From: CAZAZQ01 sp964489705 | Lineage (GTDB): Bacteria > Zixibacteria > MSB-5A5 > GN15 > FEB-12 | Assembly: GCA_964489705.1 (NCBI GenBank) | Contig: CAZAZQ010000006.1 | Location: 96,861 to 160,860 of the forward strand | Direction of reading: 5' to 3' | Length of the DNA stretch: 64,000 nucleotides | In this document: piece by piece, positions 33,063 through 42,940 of the stretch | Layout: each line of letters starts with the position of its first letter | How positions within the stretch are numbered: position 1 is the first letter of the stretch | The notes under the pieces: model-generated | Seen by the model: only the letters and a program-made list of their open reading frames with translations | Databases searched by the model: none | What the model was told of the DNA's origin: nothing | Program-made: the position numbers and the translations under genes

Positions 33063-35198
33063 ATGAAAGGGATGGTTGCAGTCACAGTCTTTGCTGTGGT
33101 TTTAGTCTTGGCATTGGGAGCCACGGCTGAAGTACCACAGGTCATCAACTACCAGGGACGGCTGACCGACGCCAGCGGGACACCGGTCACCAACGGGACC
33201 TATCTCATCAAGTTCAAAATTTACGGTTCCGCAACCGGCAACGACTCATTATGGAGCAGTGGTTTTCGAGGGGTTACCGTTACCAACGGTTTGTTTAATT
33301 ATTTGCTTGGCGATACAGTCGCTTTGCCGGATACCCTCTTTTCCGGAGATACGACCCGTTATTTGGGCATTACAGTCGGTGGTGACCCGGAACTTTCGCC
33401 GCGCACGAAACTGACCACTGTCGCCTACGCGTACCACACTTTACGGGCGGACACGGCAGACTTTGCGTGGACGATAGCGAACGACTCGGTAACCAACGCA
33501 AAGATAGCAAATGATGCGGTGACCAGCGCCAAGATTCTCGACGGCACCATCCAATTTGCCGATATCGGGCAAAACGGTGCCGCTACTGGCCAAGTGATGA
33601 AATGGAATGGGACAGCTTGGGTTGCCGCCAATGATAACACTGGTTCAGGCAGTGGTGGTTGGACTGACGCTGGTACTGTAGTCCATCTGTCCACAACTAC
33701 AGATTCTGTCGGCATCGGTACGACTACACCCGCTGCTAAGCTTGACGTGGTAGGAGATCTCTTAGTAAGCGACAAAGCAACTATAGGACCGGGGCATACC
33801 AATACAGGGAATTGGGCTTTCACTGCCGGAAGCAGCAACTGGTCAACAGGTTCTTACAGCACAGCCTTAGGTGCCGGTAACATGGCTACAGGCAATTATT
33901 CAGGTACTCTATCCGGTGGCATTAACCGAGCCCGAGGACATTATTCGGTCATCTGTGGAGGTGGTGGTACCTGGCCTGCAGATTCAAATGCAACTTTGGC
34001 TGACTTGGCAGCTATCGTCGGCGGTTCTCGCAATATTGCTGGTGGATTGTATTCCTTTGTGGGCGGGGGGTATAACAATAATGCGGCTGCTGACACAACA
34101 ACCATAGGAGGCGGTAGAGATAACGTTGCGAGCGGCATTGGCAGTACCGTTGGAGGAGGTTGTGCTAATTCTGCAACATGGAACCAGGCAACAGTCGGAG
34201 GAGGACTTTCAAACAGTGCTGCCGCCGGATATGCTACTGTGGGAGGCGGATTCCAAAATAATGCCAGTGGAGGGTCCGCAACAGTAGGTGGCGGTTCCCA
34301 GAACAACTCATCAGGGAATTGGGCTACAATCGGAGGCGGTCAAAGTAACATAGCTGCCAAACAAAGTGCCACTATTGCGGGTGGAGAACTGAACAACGTC
34401 GATGCTAATTACGGCTTTGTAGGCGGGGGATTAAATAACGCTATCGTTGGACCCTGCGATTGGAGTGTAATTACCGGTGGGCAAGACAACAACATCCCTA
34501 ACGGCACTCACAATGTCATTAGCGGTGGTTTACAAAACTTAATTGACGGTATTTTCTGTGCCATTCCTGGAGGTGATCAAAACACTATCACCACAGGCGT
34601 CGATCACTCTATGGTATTTGGCTTCCAGGTAAACTGCCAAACGCCATACGAGGTTGTTCTCTTTGACTCATTATACCCCGGCATGTTGCGTCTCAATCGT
34701 GACGATCTGGATGGTCCCGCCCTGGGAATCATCACCGTCGGCACCAACCCCACAAACGGAAACGGCGCTTTCCTCAGTCCCGGTGGGGTATGGGTCAACG
34801 GCTCCAGTCGGGAATTCAAAGAACACTTCCAGCCAGTTGATGGGAAAGAGCTTCTGGAAAAGGTCTCCCGTATGAAAATTCAATCGTGGGACTACAAGAA
34901 TACCGACGAGCACCATATCGGTCCGGTTGCCGAAGATTTCGTGGCGGCGTTTGATGTCGGTCCTATGAACCCCGACGGTACCCGTCACAACAAGCACCTT
35001 GCCGCTGCCGACGTGGCGGGAGTTGCGCTTATCGGAGTCCAAGAGCTTTATAAAATCACGCAAGAGCTGGAAGAAAAAACCAAGGAAATCGAACAACTCA
35101 AAGTGGAAATGGCACAACTCCAAGCGCTGGTGGAAACTCTGCTTGCCCAACAAAAGAGCACCAACCACGGCAGTGATAAACTTGCCTCAAGCAAATAA
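33063..35198 (+). CDS. Surface fibre protein: YadA-head-like repeats with S74 chaperone domain
   Basis: A 711-residue secreted protein. Signal peptide (MKGMVAVTVFAVVLVLALGATA), then an N-terminal domain starting EVPQVINYQGRLTDASG common in secreted FCB proteins, then about ten short YadA/Hep_Hag-type repeats (GGGxxNxAxGxxATVGGG pattern, roughly residues 260-480) forming a likely trimeric beta-roll. It ends with a peptidase S74-type intramolecular chaperone domain (SREFKEHFQPVDGKELLEKV, IGPVAEDF) and a coiled coil (LEEKTKEIEQLKVEMAQLQ). I start at ATG 33063. The upstream ATG at 33048 lies across its ribosome site AAAGGAG. There is no membrane-anchoring barrel, so surface attachment is unclear. 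The next gene, 18 nt on, is a dockerin protein. Confidence 0.82.
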   Translation: MKGMVAVTVFAVVLVLALGATAEVPQVINYQGRLTDASGTPVTNGTYLIKFKIYGSATGNDSLWSSGFRGVTVTNGLFNYLLGDTVALPDTLFSGDTTRYLGITVGGDPELSPRTKLTTVAYAYHTLRADTADFAWTIANDSVTNAKIANDAVTSAKILDGTIQFADIGQNGAATGQVMKWNGTAWVAANDNTGSGSGGWTDAGTVVHLSTTTDSVGIGTTTPAAKLDVVGDLLVSDKATIGPGHTNTGNWAFTAGSSNWSTGSYSTALGAGNMATGNYSGTLSGGINRARGHYSVICGGGGTWPADSNATLADLAAIVGGSRNIAGGLYSFVGGGYNNNAAADTTTIGGGRDNVASGIGSTVGGGCANSATWNQATVGGGLSNSAAAGYATVGGGFQNNASGGSATVGGGSQNNSSGNWATIGGGQSNIAAKQSATIAGGELNNVDANYGFVGGGLNNAIVGPCDWSVITGGQDNNIPNGTHNVISGGLQNLIDGIFCAIPGGDQNTITTGVDHSMVFGFQVNCQTPYEVVLFDSLYPGMLRLNRDDLDGPALGIITVGTNPTNGNGAFLSPGGVWVNGSSREFKEHFQPVDGKELLEKVSRMKIQSWDYKNTDEHHIGPVAEDFVAAFDVGPMNPDGTRHNKHLAAADVAGVALIGVQELYKITQELEEKTKEIEQLKVEMAQLQALVETLLAQQKSTNHGSDKLASSK

Positions 35199-35216
35199 CC
35201 GCAAGGAGGATATATT

Positions 35217-35699
35217 ATGAACAGCTTCAAGCTGATTATCACCGCGGTTACCGCGTCACTCCTGCTGGTTATGGGGATGTCGGCACTTCACCAGACGGCA
35301 ACAGCCGAAGAAGCCTCCGGTGAAGTTATCAACTGGCAGGTGCTTTCCTCCGGCGGAACGAACGGCTCTTCGACAAACTTTCAGCTTACCGGAACAGTGG
35401 CACAGACAGCGGTCAGTGAAGGAAACTCAACCAACTTCATTGTAAAGCACGGTTACTGGCAAACGTTCGGGGCAGTCACATGCTGTAACCATGACGGGAT
35501 ACGTGGTGATGCAAACTATGACCTGGCATTAAATGTTGCCGACTTAACCTACTTGGTGAACTACCTGTTCAAAGGAGGTGCCGCTCCTCCTTGCCCGGAA
35601 GAAGGGGACGTTGACGGGGGCGGCTCCATTAATGTCGCCGACCTGACCTACTTAGTAAACTACTTGTTCAAGGGCGGTCCTTCTCCGGCGTCATGTTAA
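35217..35699 (+). CDS. Small secreted dockerin protein
   Basis: A 160-residue protein with a signal peptide (to about residue 30), a short beta-rich domain (ASGEVINWQVLSSGGTNGSS), then a linker with a Cys pair and two dockerin type I-like repeats. Each repeat has the calcium pattern D-x-N/D...N-V-A-D and the helix LTYLVNYLFKGG, ending in a terminal Cys. ATG 35217 follows AAGGAGGATAT. It is probably co-transcribed with the fibre gene (18 nt). A strong terminator follows. No cohesin is visible, so the dockerin pair may serve in folding, attachment or sorting, not in cellulosome assembly. Inference. Confidence 0.8.
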   Translation: MNSFKLIITAVTASLLLVMGMSALHQTATAEEASGEVINWQVLSSGGTNGSSTNFQLTGTVAQTAVSEGNSTNFIVKHGYWQTFGAVTCCNHDGIRGDANYDLALNVADLTYLVNYLFKGGAAPPCPEEGDVDGGGSINVADLTYLVNYLFKGGPSPASC

Positions 35700-35720
35700 A
35701 CACATCACTCACCAAAATGC

Positions 35721-35750
35721 GAAACGAGCCGTTTTCCAACGGCTCGTTTC
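35721..35750 (+). terminator. Terminator of the fibre-dockerin operon
   Basis: Perfect 13-bp stem GAAACGAGCCGTT / AACGGCTCGTTTC with loop TTCC and a TTTC..TTTAT tail, 20 nt after the dockerin gene stop. Confidence 0.85.
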
Positions 35751-35811
35751 TTTATGAGAAACTTTCCTATCGGATAACTGCAAGATCTCTCGCCCCCTCC
35801 ACAGTTCGGTC

Positions 35812-36309
35812 TTAACCTTTTTTGCCCTCTTTCAAAAGTTCCTTCTGTCGTTGGACAAGCTTTCGAGCTAATCCGTAACGGGGACGGATAATCTGAAAGA
35901 CAATAAAAGAAAAGAAAACAAACACCACCGTTTCCGTGAAGCGACCCGTCAAGAAGTAGTAGAGAAACCCGTATCCTGAGATAAACGCAATAAGCACAAA
36001 AACCGGCTTGGAGACCTTCAAAAAACCGGCGATGAGGTCTTCTTCAAAGGTTTCCTCGGAGGTTACCATCAGCCGTCTGAGCCTGACCGTCCGCCACCAA
36101 AGAGAAAGCGCCGCTTGCGCTACGGCAAGTACCGCAAAAATGTAAAAAAGCGGATTGGCGAAATCTCCGATGAGATTTTCACGCATCGAGTTTATATGGA
36201 GATAGTAACAAACCAGTATCCCTGCCATGGGGATGAGAATATTTATCATCAATCCCCAATAGAGCGGCTTAATAATGAATTGTCCAAGTTCGTATTTTTC
36301 TTCGTTCAT
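35812..36309 (-). CDS. Small membrane protein (four hydrophobic segments)
   Basis: A 165-residue protein with hydrophobic segments at about residues 14-34, 52-70, 98-118 and 122-140 and a basic C-terminus (RQKELLKEGKKG). No family recognised. I start at ATG 36307-36309, which overlaps the stop of the upstream gene (ATGA), although the frame is open further. Shares a similar layout with the upstream neighbour and probably works with it. Confidence 0.65.
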   Translation of the reverse strand: MNEEKYELGQFIIKPLYWGLMINILIPMAGILVCYYLHINSMRENLIGDFANPLFYIFAVLAVAQAALSLWWRTVRLRRLMVTSEETFEEDLIAGFLKVSKPVFVLIAFISGYGFLYYFLTGRFTETVVFVFFSFIVFQIIRPRYGLARKLVQRQKELLKEGKKG

Positions 36310-36761
36310 TGATATCCCTCGAGACTCTTCTGAAATTTCTCCCACGAGGATTGGCGAGGCCAATGAATGGCTGACCATATAACTCCCAGCGGGTAGAAAT
36401 ACCACATCTTTTCTATATCTCCGGAAATCAAGTAGATGACAAATCCATACAAATAGATAGACTCGATAAACGCATACTTGATAATACTCATCGACGTAAA
36501 CAACTGCCCGGGGCTCATCCCTTGCGAAGCCGAACTTCGATAACTTCGTATTTGAAACTGTCCCATCACCGGAAGGATTGCCGGCTGGAAAAGCGCCAAA
36601 ACGAAAAGAATGTAAAACACCATCTCGGTTTCCCCATCCCCCTGCCGGGAAGGGTGAATAAGAAAGGCGATAAGCAAATAAACCACCGGAGCAAGAACCA
36701 ACAACAGAAAGGCAATGAGTTTTGTCTTTCTCAGCTCTTTTGCTTCATGTCCTTCTCTCAT
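36306..36761 (-). CDS. Small membrane protein (four hydrophobic segments)
   Basis: A 151-residue protein with a charged N-terminus (REGHEAKELRKTK) and hydrophobic segments at about 15-35, 48-66, 93-113 and 118-133. No family recognised. It lies 1 nt after tadA and overlaps the next membrane protein gene by 4 nt, so all three should be co-transcribed. Confidence 0.65.
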   Translation of the reverse strand: MREGHEAKELRKTKLIAFLLLVLAPVVYLLIAFLIHPSRQGDGETEMVFYILFVLALFQPAILPVMGQFQIRSYRSSASQGMSPGQLFTSMSIIKYAFIESIYLYGFVIYLISGDIEKMWYFYPLGVIWSAIHWPRQSSWEKFQKSLEGYQ

Positions 36762-36762
36762 A

Positions 36763-37239
36763 TCAATGTACCCTTCTTTTTTCGTGACGAATTTGTTGAA
36801 AGAAGCTCTGCATGAGCTCCAAAATTTCTTCCTTCATGATACCGCTGACGACGGTGATCCGATGGTTAAACCGCTCTTCGGCTGGGATGTTCAAAATAGA
36901 GCCGCAGGCGCCGAATTTCGGGTCGGGGATGCCGTACACGATAGTCTCGATACGCGACAACATAGCTGCCCCCGCACACATGGGACACGGCTCCAAAGTC
37001 GAAAAGAGGGTACATTGTTGCAAGCGCCAGTCGTTGAAGTGATTGTACGCTGCCGAGAGAGCGATGATTTCGGCATGAGCGGTGGCGTCATGCAACCCGT
37101 GCGTCCGGTTATGCCCTTTTCCGATAACCGTATCTTCGAATACCACGACCGCCCCTACCGGCACTTCGCCTTGTTCGAAAGCAAGACGCGCTTCCTGAAA
37201 AGCGATGCTCATAAAGTGTTGATATTTTTCTCGCTCCAT
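36763..37239 (-). CDS. tadA: tRNA-specific adenosine deaminase
   Basis: A 158-residue cytidine-deaminase-fold enzyme that converts A34 to inosine in tRNA-Arg(ACG). Zinc and catalytic residues are H55-A-E57 and P-C85-x2-C88. Other family marks are GEVPVGAVVV, GHNRTHGLHDATAHAEI and IVYGIPDPKFGACGSI. Normal length. First gene of a three-gene run with two small membrane proteins. Confidence 0.93.
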   Translation of the reverse strand: MEREKYQHFMSIAFQEARLAFEQGEVPVGAVVVFEDTVIGKGHNRTHGLHDATAHAEIIALSAAYNHFNDWRLQQCTLFSTLEPCPMCAGAAMLSRIETIVYGIPDPKFGACGSILNIPAEERFNHRITVVSGIMKEEILELMQSFFQQIRHEKRRVH

Positions 37240-37310
37240 GGTTGTAATATAGAATCAACAAATCAAGTCGACAATTTCTTTTTTCCCCGACCCTCAATAG
37301 CTAAAAAAAA

Positions 37311-37334
37311 TGCGAGGAGAATATTCTCCTCGCA
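37311..37334 (-). terminator. Terminator of the LVIVD-dockerin gene
   Basis: A perfect palindrome TGCGAGGAGAATA with TTCTCCTCGCA (11-bp stem), followed on the minus strand by eight T. It lies 27 nt past the stop of the gene at 37361-39499. Confidence 0.85.
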
Positions 37335-37360
37335 CTTCCACCAAAAGGCAAATACTTTCC

Positions 37361-39499
37361 TCAGCACGGCGGCGGAGCATCACCTCCCCTAAACAGAAAG
37401 TTGACCAGATACGTCAAATCGGCAACATTGGTCGCCCCGCTGGCGTCGACATCGCCTTCTTCCTCACAAGGCGGCAAGTCTCCTCCTTTGAACAGGAAAT
37501 TCACCATAAAAGTCAAATCGGCAACATTCACCGGCATTATCCCATCCGCATTCCCGCGCTCAACACAACACGAAAGACCATGGCCGAGGGTGATAAGCGA
37601 GCCTTCATCAGCGACGTACACAAAACCGTTCTGCACGTCTACATTTTTTGCGTTTCCCGGCGTATCGTAGCTGCCGGCATATGCAGGGGAGGCCGGGTTA
37701 CTGACGTTGAATACCATGACTCCTTCCGGACCACAACCGACATATGCAAAACTGTCGACCAACACGATACTTTGCGGCAAGCCGATGGAATCATAGCTGC
37801 CTATGATAAGCGGGGTGGCCGGGTTGCTGACATCAAGTACCTGCAAACCGAATTCAAAATCGGCAAGGTATGCCAGCGTATCACGGACGGCAACATCGAA
37901 CGTAAACCCGGTCGGGTAATAGAAACGGCCGACAATCTGCGGAAGAGTCGGATTGGCAACATTAACGATTTGCATGCCGCTGTCACCGTCGGCGACATAG
38001 AGAAGCGTATCCTGCAAGCAGAGATTCCACGAGAGGTCGGGGGTGGTATACATCCCCAAGTACTGCGGGCTCAGCGGGTTGCTCACATCGACAATCTCCA
38101 CCCCTAACGGCGCCGAAGCAATGTAGGCTTTGTTGTCCGCCACGAGCACGTTGGTGGCAAAACCCATAACGGCATACGTACCGAGAAGGGTGGGATGCGC
38201 CGGATCGCTCACTTTGATGATGTGCATCCCCGCGGTGCCGTCGGCAACGTAGACTATCGTATCTTCCACAAACAGTCCCAGGGCCTGGTCGGGAGTATCA
38301 TATTGCCCCACCAAAGAGGGATGCGCCGAGTCACTCACGTTATAAATAAGCAACCCGGAGACGTTCGCTGCCACGTACGCCATTTCTCCGACTACTTTGA
38401 CATCATTCACCGTACTGAATGTCGAATACAAGCCAATCTGAGTAGGGACAGCAGGATCGTTCACGTCAATGAGATATAACCCGTCGGTTCCGTCTGCAAG
38501 ATAAACAGTCGAGTTGTCAACGGTCAACGCCTTCGAATTCGAAGGCACGTCGTAACCAGCCAACGAATCGGGATAAGCCGGATCGCTGACGTCGATAATT
38601 TGCAACCCACCCATGAAATCGGCGATATACGCTTCCGTACCGACCACCTGAATGCCATACGCATACCACGGTGTATTGCATGCACCCACAAACCCCGGAC
38701 TGGTCGGGTCGACAACCTCGATGATGTGCATTCCGTAACTATTAACGGCGACATAGGCATAATCCCCATGGACATCCACCTGACGAGGATAATCAAGGAT
38801 AGTATACTCACCAAGCGAATCCGGATTTGCCGGATCGGTGACGTTCACAAGCACAACCGCTTTGGTGTCGCCACCAGTGAAAGTTACATAGGCGACACTA
38901 TCCTGCACCGTAACATACGAGGCAAGGACGTTGGGGATGGTATAACTCCCGACCAAATAGGGTGCGGCAAGATTGCCCACGTTGATTATCTGCAGTCCCG
39001 CATAAAAATCGGCGACATACGCCATATTGTCCAAGACATAGACATCGACGGCTCTATCGGAAGTCGGACAGTTCCCGACGAACACCGGCGCGAGCGGATC
39101 GGCAACGTTCAACAAAGTCAAGCCGTTCGTCCCTTCCGCCAGATAGATAATCGAGTCCATCTTGAACAGAGCGTTGCAGCCTCCTTGTAGGTAATACGAC
39201 GCCACCGTGTCCGGCGAAGAGGGAACGGAAATATCAATGACCAGCAATCCGTTGGTTGCCGAACAGTAGGCGTAATTTCCATCTACCACCACGTCGTTGA
39301 TATTCGTCCAGGCACAACTGCCGATAAATTGAAAAGCGGAATCGCTCGTCGGCAGATGTTGCGTTCCTGAAGATGCAAGACGAGCGAAGCGATCAGGATA
39401 GCGAGTATTTTTGGGGACAACCCCTTCCTCCGCAATTCCCACGAAAGAAAACAGCCCTAAAAGCACAAAAAACGCCAAACCCATGAACCTTTTCTTCAT
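37361..39499 (-). CDS. Secreted LVIVD-repeat (beta-propeller) protein with dockerin pair
   Basis: A 712-residue protein with a signal peptide (KKRFMGLAFFVLLGLFSFVGIA). About thirteen LVIVD-type repeats of some 43 residues follow, each with a GLxIxDVSDPxxPxxxGxY unit (for example GGLQIIDVSDPAYPDSLAGY), expected to form one or two beta-propellers. The end has a Cys pair, RGNADG, and two dockerin repeats closing with PPPC. LVIVD proteins are extracellular and thought to bind proteins or glycans. The dockerin coding DNA is identical over 88 nt to that of the gene at 39688. It has its own promoter (39589-39616) and terminator. Confidence 0.85.
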   Translation of the reverse strand: MKKRFMGLAFFVLLGLFSFVGIAEEGVVPKNTRYPDRFARLASSGTQHLPTSDSAFQFIGSCAWTNINDVVVDGNYAYCSATNGLLVIDISVPSSPDTVASYYLQGGCNALFKMDSIIYLAEGTNGLTLLNVADPLAPVFVGNCPTSDRAVDVYVLDNMAYVADFYAGLQIINVGNLAAPYLVGSYTIPNVLASYVTVQDSVAYVTFTGGDTKAVVLVNVTDPANPDSLGEYTILDYPRQVDVHGDYAYVAVNSYGMHIIEVVDPTSPGFVGACNTPWYAYGIQVVGTEAYIADFMGGLQIIDVSDPAYPDSLAGYDVPSNSKALTVDNSTVYLADGTDGLYLIDVNDPAVPTQIGLYSTFSTVNDVKVVGEMAYVAANVSGLLIYNVSDSAHPSLVGQYDTPDQALGLFVEDTIVYVADGTAGMHIIKVSDPAHPTLLGTYAVMGFATNVLVADNKAYIASAPLGVEIVDVSNPLSPQYLGMYTTPDLSWNLCLQDTLLYVADGDSGMQIVNVANPTLPQIVGRFYYPTGFTFDVAVRDTLAYLADFEFGLQVLDVSNPATPLIIGSYDSIGLPQSIVLVDSFAYVGCGPEGVMVFNVSNPASPAYAGSYDTPGNAKNVDVQNGFVYVADEGSLITLGHGLSCCVERGNADGIMPVNVADLTFMVNFLFKGGDLPPCEEEGDVDASGATNVADLTYLVNFLFRGGDAPPPC

Positions 39500-39588
39500 G
39501 TGTGAACCTCCGAAGATGTTGGAATGTTAGTTTCCCATATCGTTGTCTTTGTCTCTTTAGAGGACAAATGGCATGAACAATTGCAAAT

Positions 39589-39616
39589 AATATACAAAAA
39601 TACCCTTATTTGTCAA
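39589..39616 (-). promoter_or_regulatory. Promoter of the LVIVD-dockerin gene
   Basis: On the minus strand, TTGACA (39611-39616) and TATATT (39589-39594) with a 16-nt spacer, about 90 nt before the ATG. Confidence 0.65.
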
Positions 39617-39687
39617 TCTCTTTCCCTTTCTCTCTTTTATGACGAACAAAAATGACAAAAAAGACAAGGGTATGAAAAAAATTTTTC

Positions 39688-42600
39688 TCAACAGGGTGGT
39701 GGCGCCTCCCCGCCTTTGAACAAAAAATTGATGAGATACGTCAAGTCGGCAACATTGGTCGCCCCGCTGGCGTCGACATCGCCTTCTTCCTCACAAGGCG
39801 GCAAGTCTCCTCCTTTGAACAGGAAATTCACCATATACGTCAAATCCGCCACATTCACCGGGGCAATGCCGTCAGCATTGCCTCGGGCAACACAACAGCC
39901 GGCATGAAAACGGCTTTGATACCATTGCCGTGCCTTGTCGGCTTCCCCTAGGAAATCTTGCTGAGAGCCATCCTGAATTGTTACCAAGGCGATGACATAG
40001 GTGTACGTATCCGCCGGTGTCAGCGTCATCCCCGTATCAAAAGATACCAAGGTATGCAAATCGACCAACTGGGAATCGGGATGGGAAGAGCTGTAGAGAG
40101 AGTACCCTCCCTCCCCCAATCGCATAAACGTTTCAGTCGGCATGAGCCTCCCGGAGGGGTACACGTATGTTGCGTTGTCACTTGTCGAAGCACCAAACCA
40201 TAAGCCCCCTAACGAAGATTGGTTGTGAAGACGGTCAAGAAAAACGACTCCGCCGAAACGGCGGTCGTTCTCCTGACATTCCGTCGAATCATCCTGGTTA
40301 TATTCCCCGCCGTACTGATAAATTACCAAACGGCTCGTATCGTAACCAGAACCGTTATCGGCGCCGGAATCGGATGGTATATCCCAATCGAGCAGCGCAC
40401 CGAAACGAAGCTGAGTGATGGTCGTATCACGATTCAACGTAAAACTTATCCGGCTGATGAGAAAATGACAACTGTCGCTTGTTACCGGTGCATACCAACT
40501 CATCGACAACGCCACCAGAGAATCGTGGGTGATAAACGTTCCGCTCTCCACTGTGAGACAACCGCCGGTGTCGACTTCAAGAGGCGTACCCTCAAGTGGG
40601 ATAAACCCATCGGCATCGGTAAAGGAGGTCTGGTAAACGGAAAAGGAGCTCATTGTATCGGTTCCTTTGACCCATGAAACAATCGGCGAACCGTCATAGA
40701 GATAGACCCGGGCGTTGGTATCACAATCCCCGGCATTAACGTAATCCATGTTGACGCTTCCTATCCCTTGATGCCCCATATTGCCGGTGTTGCTGACGGT
40801 CAATGCTTGACAGAGAGTGGAAAACGTGTCCCATGCGGGGACGAACAAGGTGTCCGTTATCCAATGGCGAATGCTCAACGTATCGGGTGAAGAGGATGCA
40901 TTCGAAGTGAAAATGATTCGCCCGCTCAAACCGATAGTACTCCCCGGGCTGTTGATGATGCCGCCCGCATTAAGCACTATCGTGCCGGTATCCTTATTGT
41001 GCAGCCCGGCGGCAAGAGTACCGCTCAAACCCGTGCAGTCAAGCCAACCCGGAGGACCGGTTTCTTCCTCGACGGTAACGGTATAGTTCAAAACGGCGTT
41101 GCCGTCGTTCTCAAGAAAGAGCGCAACAGGGTACTCCAGGCCGTGCTTCGACCAACTGGGATAGTCAATCGTCTGCGGAGAAATACTTAGACGCGGCTCG
41201 GCAATCGGCTCGACACACGCCAAGCGGAACCACTTGACCTCCGCCTGCGCCCAATAGCCCTCGTTTTTTGCAATCGCTCCGGCACTGTGATCGGTGAGGT
41301 ATTGAACATCGAGATAATACGTACCCGGATCACTGCTGCCGCTCGGTACGACAATCTCGGCAGCACTGAAATCTCCAGCGTAATCGGTACCGTACTCCGC
41401 CACGGAGGGCCAACCGTCACTCTCGCACGCCCCACCGACGCCTCCCGTCGAATCGCAACCGGGAGTACGGGAGTTGGTCAGGTTGCGAGCTTCATCCCAG
41501 GTAACGCCTCCGTCATTTGAAATGGTAACATACAAATCCCCGTTTGCCGCCCCGTTCGGGTAGCCGGGATTGGATGAAGACGCACAATCACTCTCGATAC
41601 CGTGCGGAAGGTCGTTGAACTGAACAAAGACCACGTAGAATTTCCCGTCACATTCTGAGATGCTTACTTTTGCCGCCGTCAGTTGCCACTCCCCACCATT
41701 GCAGGTTGTTTGTCCCCAGTTGAAGTCATGCACCGTGCGGAGGTACGGATTGTCTTCCGACCAGTGGAAGATACGTCCTCCCAAAAAGTCGGGACTGACC
41801 TCAGATGACCACCGGCGGGCGCACCAGACGATATGCAAGTTACCGGAGAATGAAAACAACGCCGAAATATCGACAAAAGGACGAAAACCGTCCGAGCCGT
41901 CTTCGTTTTTCGTAATGTTCAGACGCGGTTGCCAGCTCATTCCGCCGTCGTAGGAGATTTGACAATACACATCATTATCGGCTTTGGGCTGGTCTCGGCA
42001 TTCATAACCGGAACAGGTGTCGCACGGATCGCCGGGACAAGGCAAATCGGCAACCCAGACGAGGGCGACCTCACCGTTATTACCCACCGCTAGGTCGTAT
42101 CCTTCAATATAAACCGTATCGACTATGCGAGGCGGGTTGTCCCAACTTCCCGATGCGTCGCCACCAACTTTCCGAAAGTAGTAAAGACCCAGCGGCTCGT
42201 TTTCGTATTCCGACGCTTTGAGCGCCAGCACATGAAGAACGGTCTCGGCAGCTCCTTCATAATAGCGGAACTTGGGCCAAATGACCTGTTGCGCTTCCTC
42301 TCCCTCATACTCCGCCAAAGCTCGCGGAACCTGCGCTTGAATAGAAAAATCGGAGCACCCAGGGCAGGCATCCCAATAAAAATGACAATCGGTCATACCG
42401 TCGCCTATTTCCCAGTTCTGTCCCCCTATTACCGCTCGTCCGTCATCGGTAGCGTCAATCTCCACAAAACCGCCAAAATCATCCAGCGACTGCAGCGCTG
42501 CCTCCGTCCCGAAACTCCCCTCGGCGGCATTCCAACTGTCGTAGCGATAATGCCGCCCAAACATGGCGGGGCTCGGCATCCCCGTCCAACTGAAATGGAC

Positions 42601-42882
42601 GATAAGGGTATCGGGATTGCCGAAACGGCTCCACGTAATCATTCGCCCCATTGAGCCGAAGTGCTGGGCGTCGTACCAGGTCGTTCCGATAACGGTGCCG
42701 GGAGACAAAGAAGCAACCCTTCCTCCCTTTCGCCAAGAATTTGCTTGCTTCCCAAAGGGATACGCCGAACCCGCCGTCGGCAGTGCGCCAATTTTACCTT
42801 CAGGGGAAGACTTGGCGTGAAGTGTTGAGAGGGACAGGGCAAACGTCACCAAGAACGGCAAAAAACGAGAAAAATTTGACAT
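39688..42882 (-). CDS. Large secreted protein with BNR/sialidase-like repeats and dockerin pair
   Basis: A 1064-residue protein with a signal peptide (SNFSRFLPFLVTFALSLSTLHA). The first 560 residues hold sialidase-type Asp-box sequences (ISYDGGMSW, ISNDGGVTW) and a FHWSEDN segment, suggesting a six-bladed propeller. Next is a beta-sandwich region (LSISPQTIDYPSWSKHGLEY onward), a beta-rich domain of unknown type (about 700-980), and two C-terminal dockerin repeats ending PPPC. I cannot confirm the sialidase catalytic triad, so a glycan-binding or reporter-like propeller is equally possible. I use ATG 42880-42882. A GTG at 42900 would add six residues. Confidence 0.78.
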   Translation of the reverse strand: MSNFSRFLPFLVTFALSLSTLHAKSSPEGKIGALPTAGSAYPFGKQANSWRKGGRVASLSPGTVIGTTWYDAQHFGSMGRMITWSRFGNPDTLIVHFSWTGMPSPAMFGRHYRYDSWNAAEGSFGTEAALQSLDDFGGFVEIDATDDGRAVIGGQNWEIGDGMTDCHFYWDACPGCSDFSIQAQVPRALAEYEGEEAQQVIWPKFRYYEGAAETVLHVLALKASEYENEPLGLYYFRKVGGDASGSWDNPPRIVDTVYIEGYDLAVGNNGEVALVWVADLPCPGDPCDTCSGYECRDQPKADNDVYCQISYDGGMSWQPRLNITKNEDGSDGFRPFVDISALFSFSGNLHIVWCARRWSSEVSPDFLGGRIFHWSEDNPYLRTVHDFNWGQTTCNGGEWQLTAAKVSISECDGKFYVVFVQFNDLPHGIESDCASSSNPGYPNGAANGDLYVTISNDGGVTWDEARNLTNSRTPGCDSTGGVGGACESDGWPSVAEYGTDYAGDFSAAEIVVPSGSSDPGTYYLDVQYLTDHSAGAIAKNEGYWAQAEVKWFRLACVEPIAEPRLSISPQTIDYPSWSKHGLEYPVALFLENDGNAVLNYTVTVEEETGPPGWLDCTGLSGTLAAGLHNKDTGTIVLNAGGIINSPGSTIGLSGRIIFTSNASSSPDTLSIRHWITDTLFVPAWDTFSTLCQALTVSNTGNMGHQGIGSVNMDYVNAGDCDTNARVYLYDGSPIVSWVKGTDTMSSFSVYQTSFTDADGFIPLEGTPLEVDTGGCLTVESGTFITHDSLVALSMSWYAPVTSDSCHFLISRISFTLNRDTTITQLRFGALLDWDIPSDSGADNGSGYDTSRLVIYQYGGEYNQDDSTECQENDRRFGGVVFLDRLHNQSSLGGLWFGASTSDNATYVYPSGRLMPTETFMRLGEGGYSLYSSSHPDSQLVDLHTLVSFDTGMTLTPADTYTYVIALVTIQDGSQQDFLGEADKARQWYQSRFHAGCCVARGNADGIAPVNVADLTYMVNFLFKGGDLPPCEEEGDVDASGATNVADLTYLINFLFKGGEAPPPC

Positions 42883-42940
42883 AATCTTCAATCCTGCCAC
42901 AACGATTCGCAGGGAGATCGATCTTGAAACTTATTGGACA

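Noticed and set aside
33063..35198. Phage tail fibre or prophage remnant (S74 domain)
   Set aside because: There is a signal peptide, a typical FCB secreted N-terminal domain and no phage structural, integrase or lysis gene nearby.
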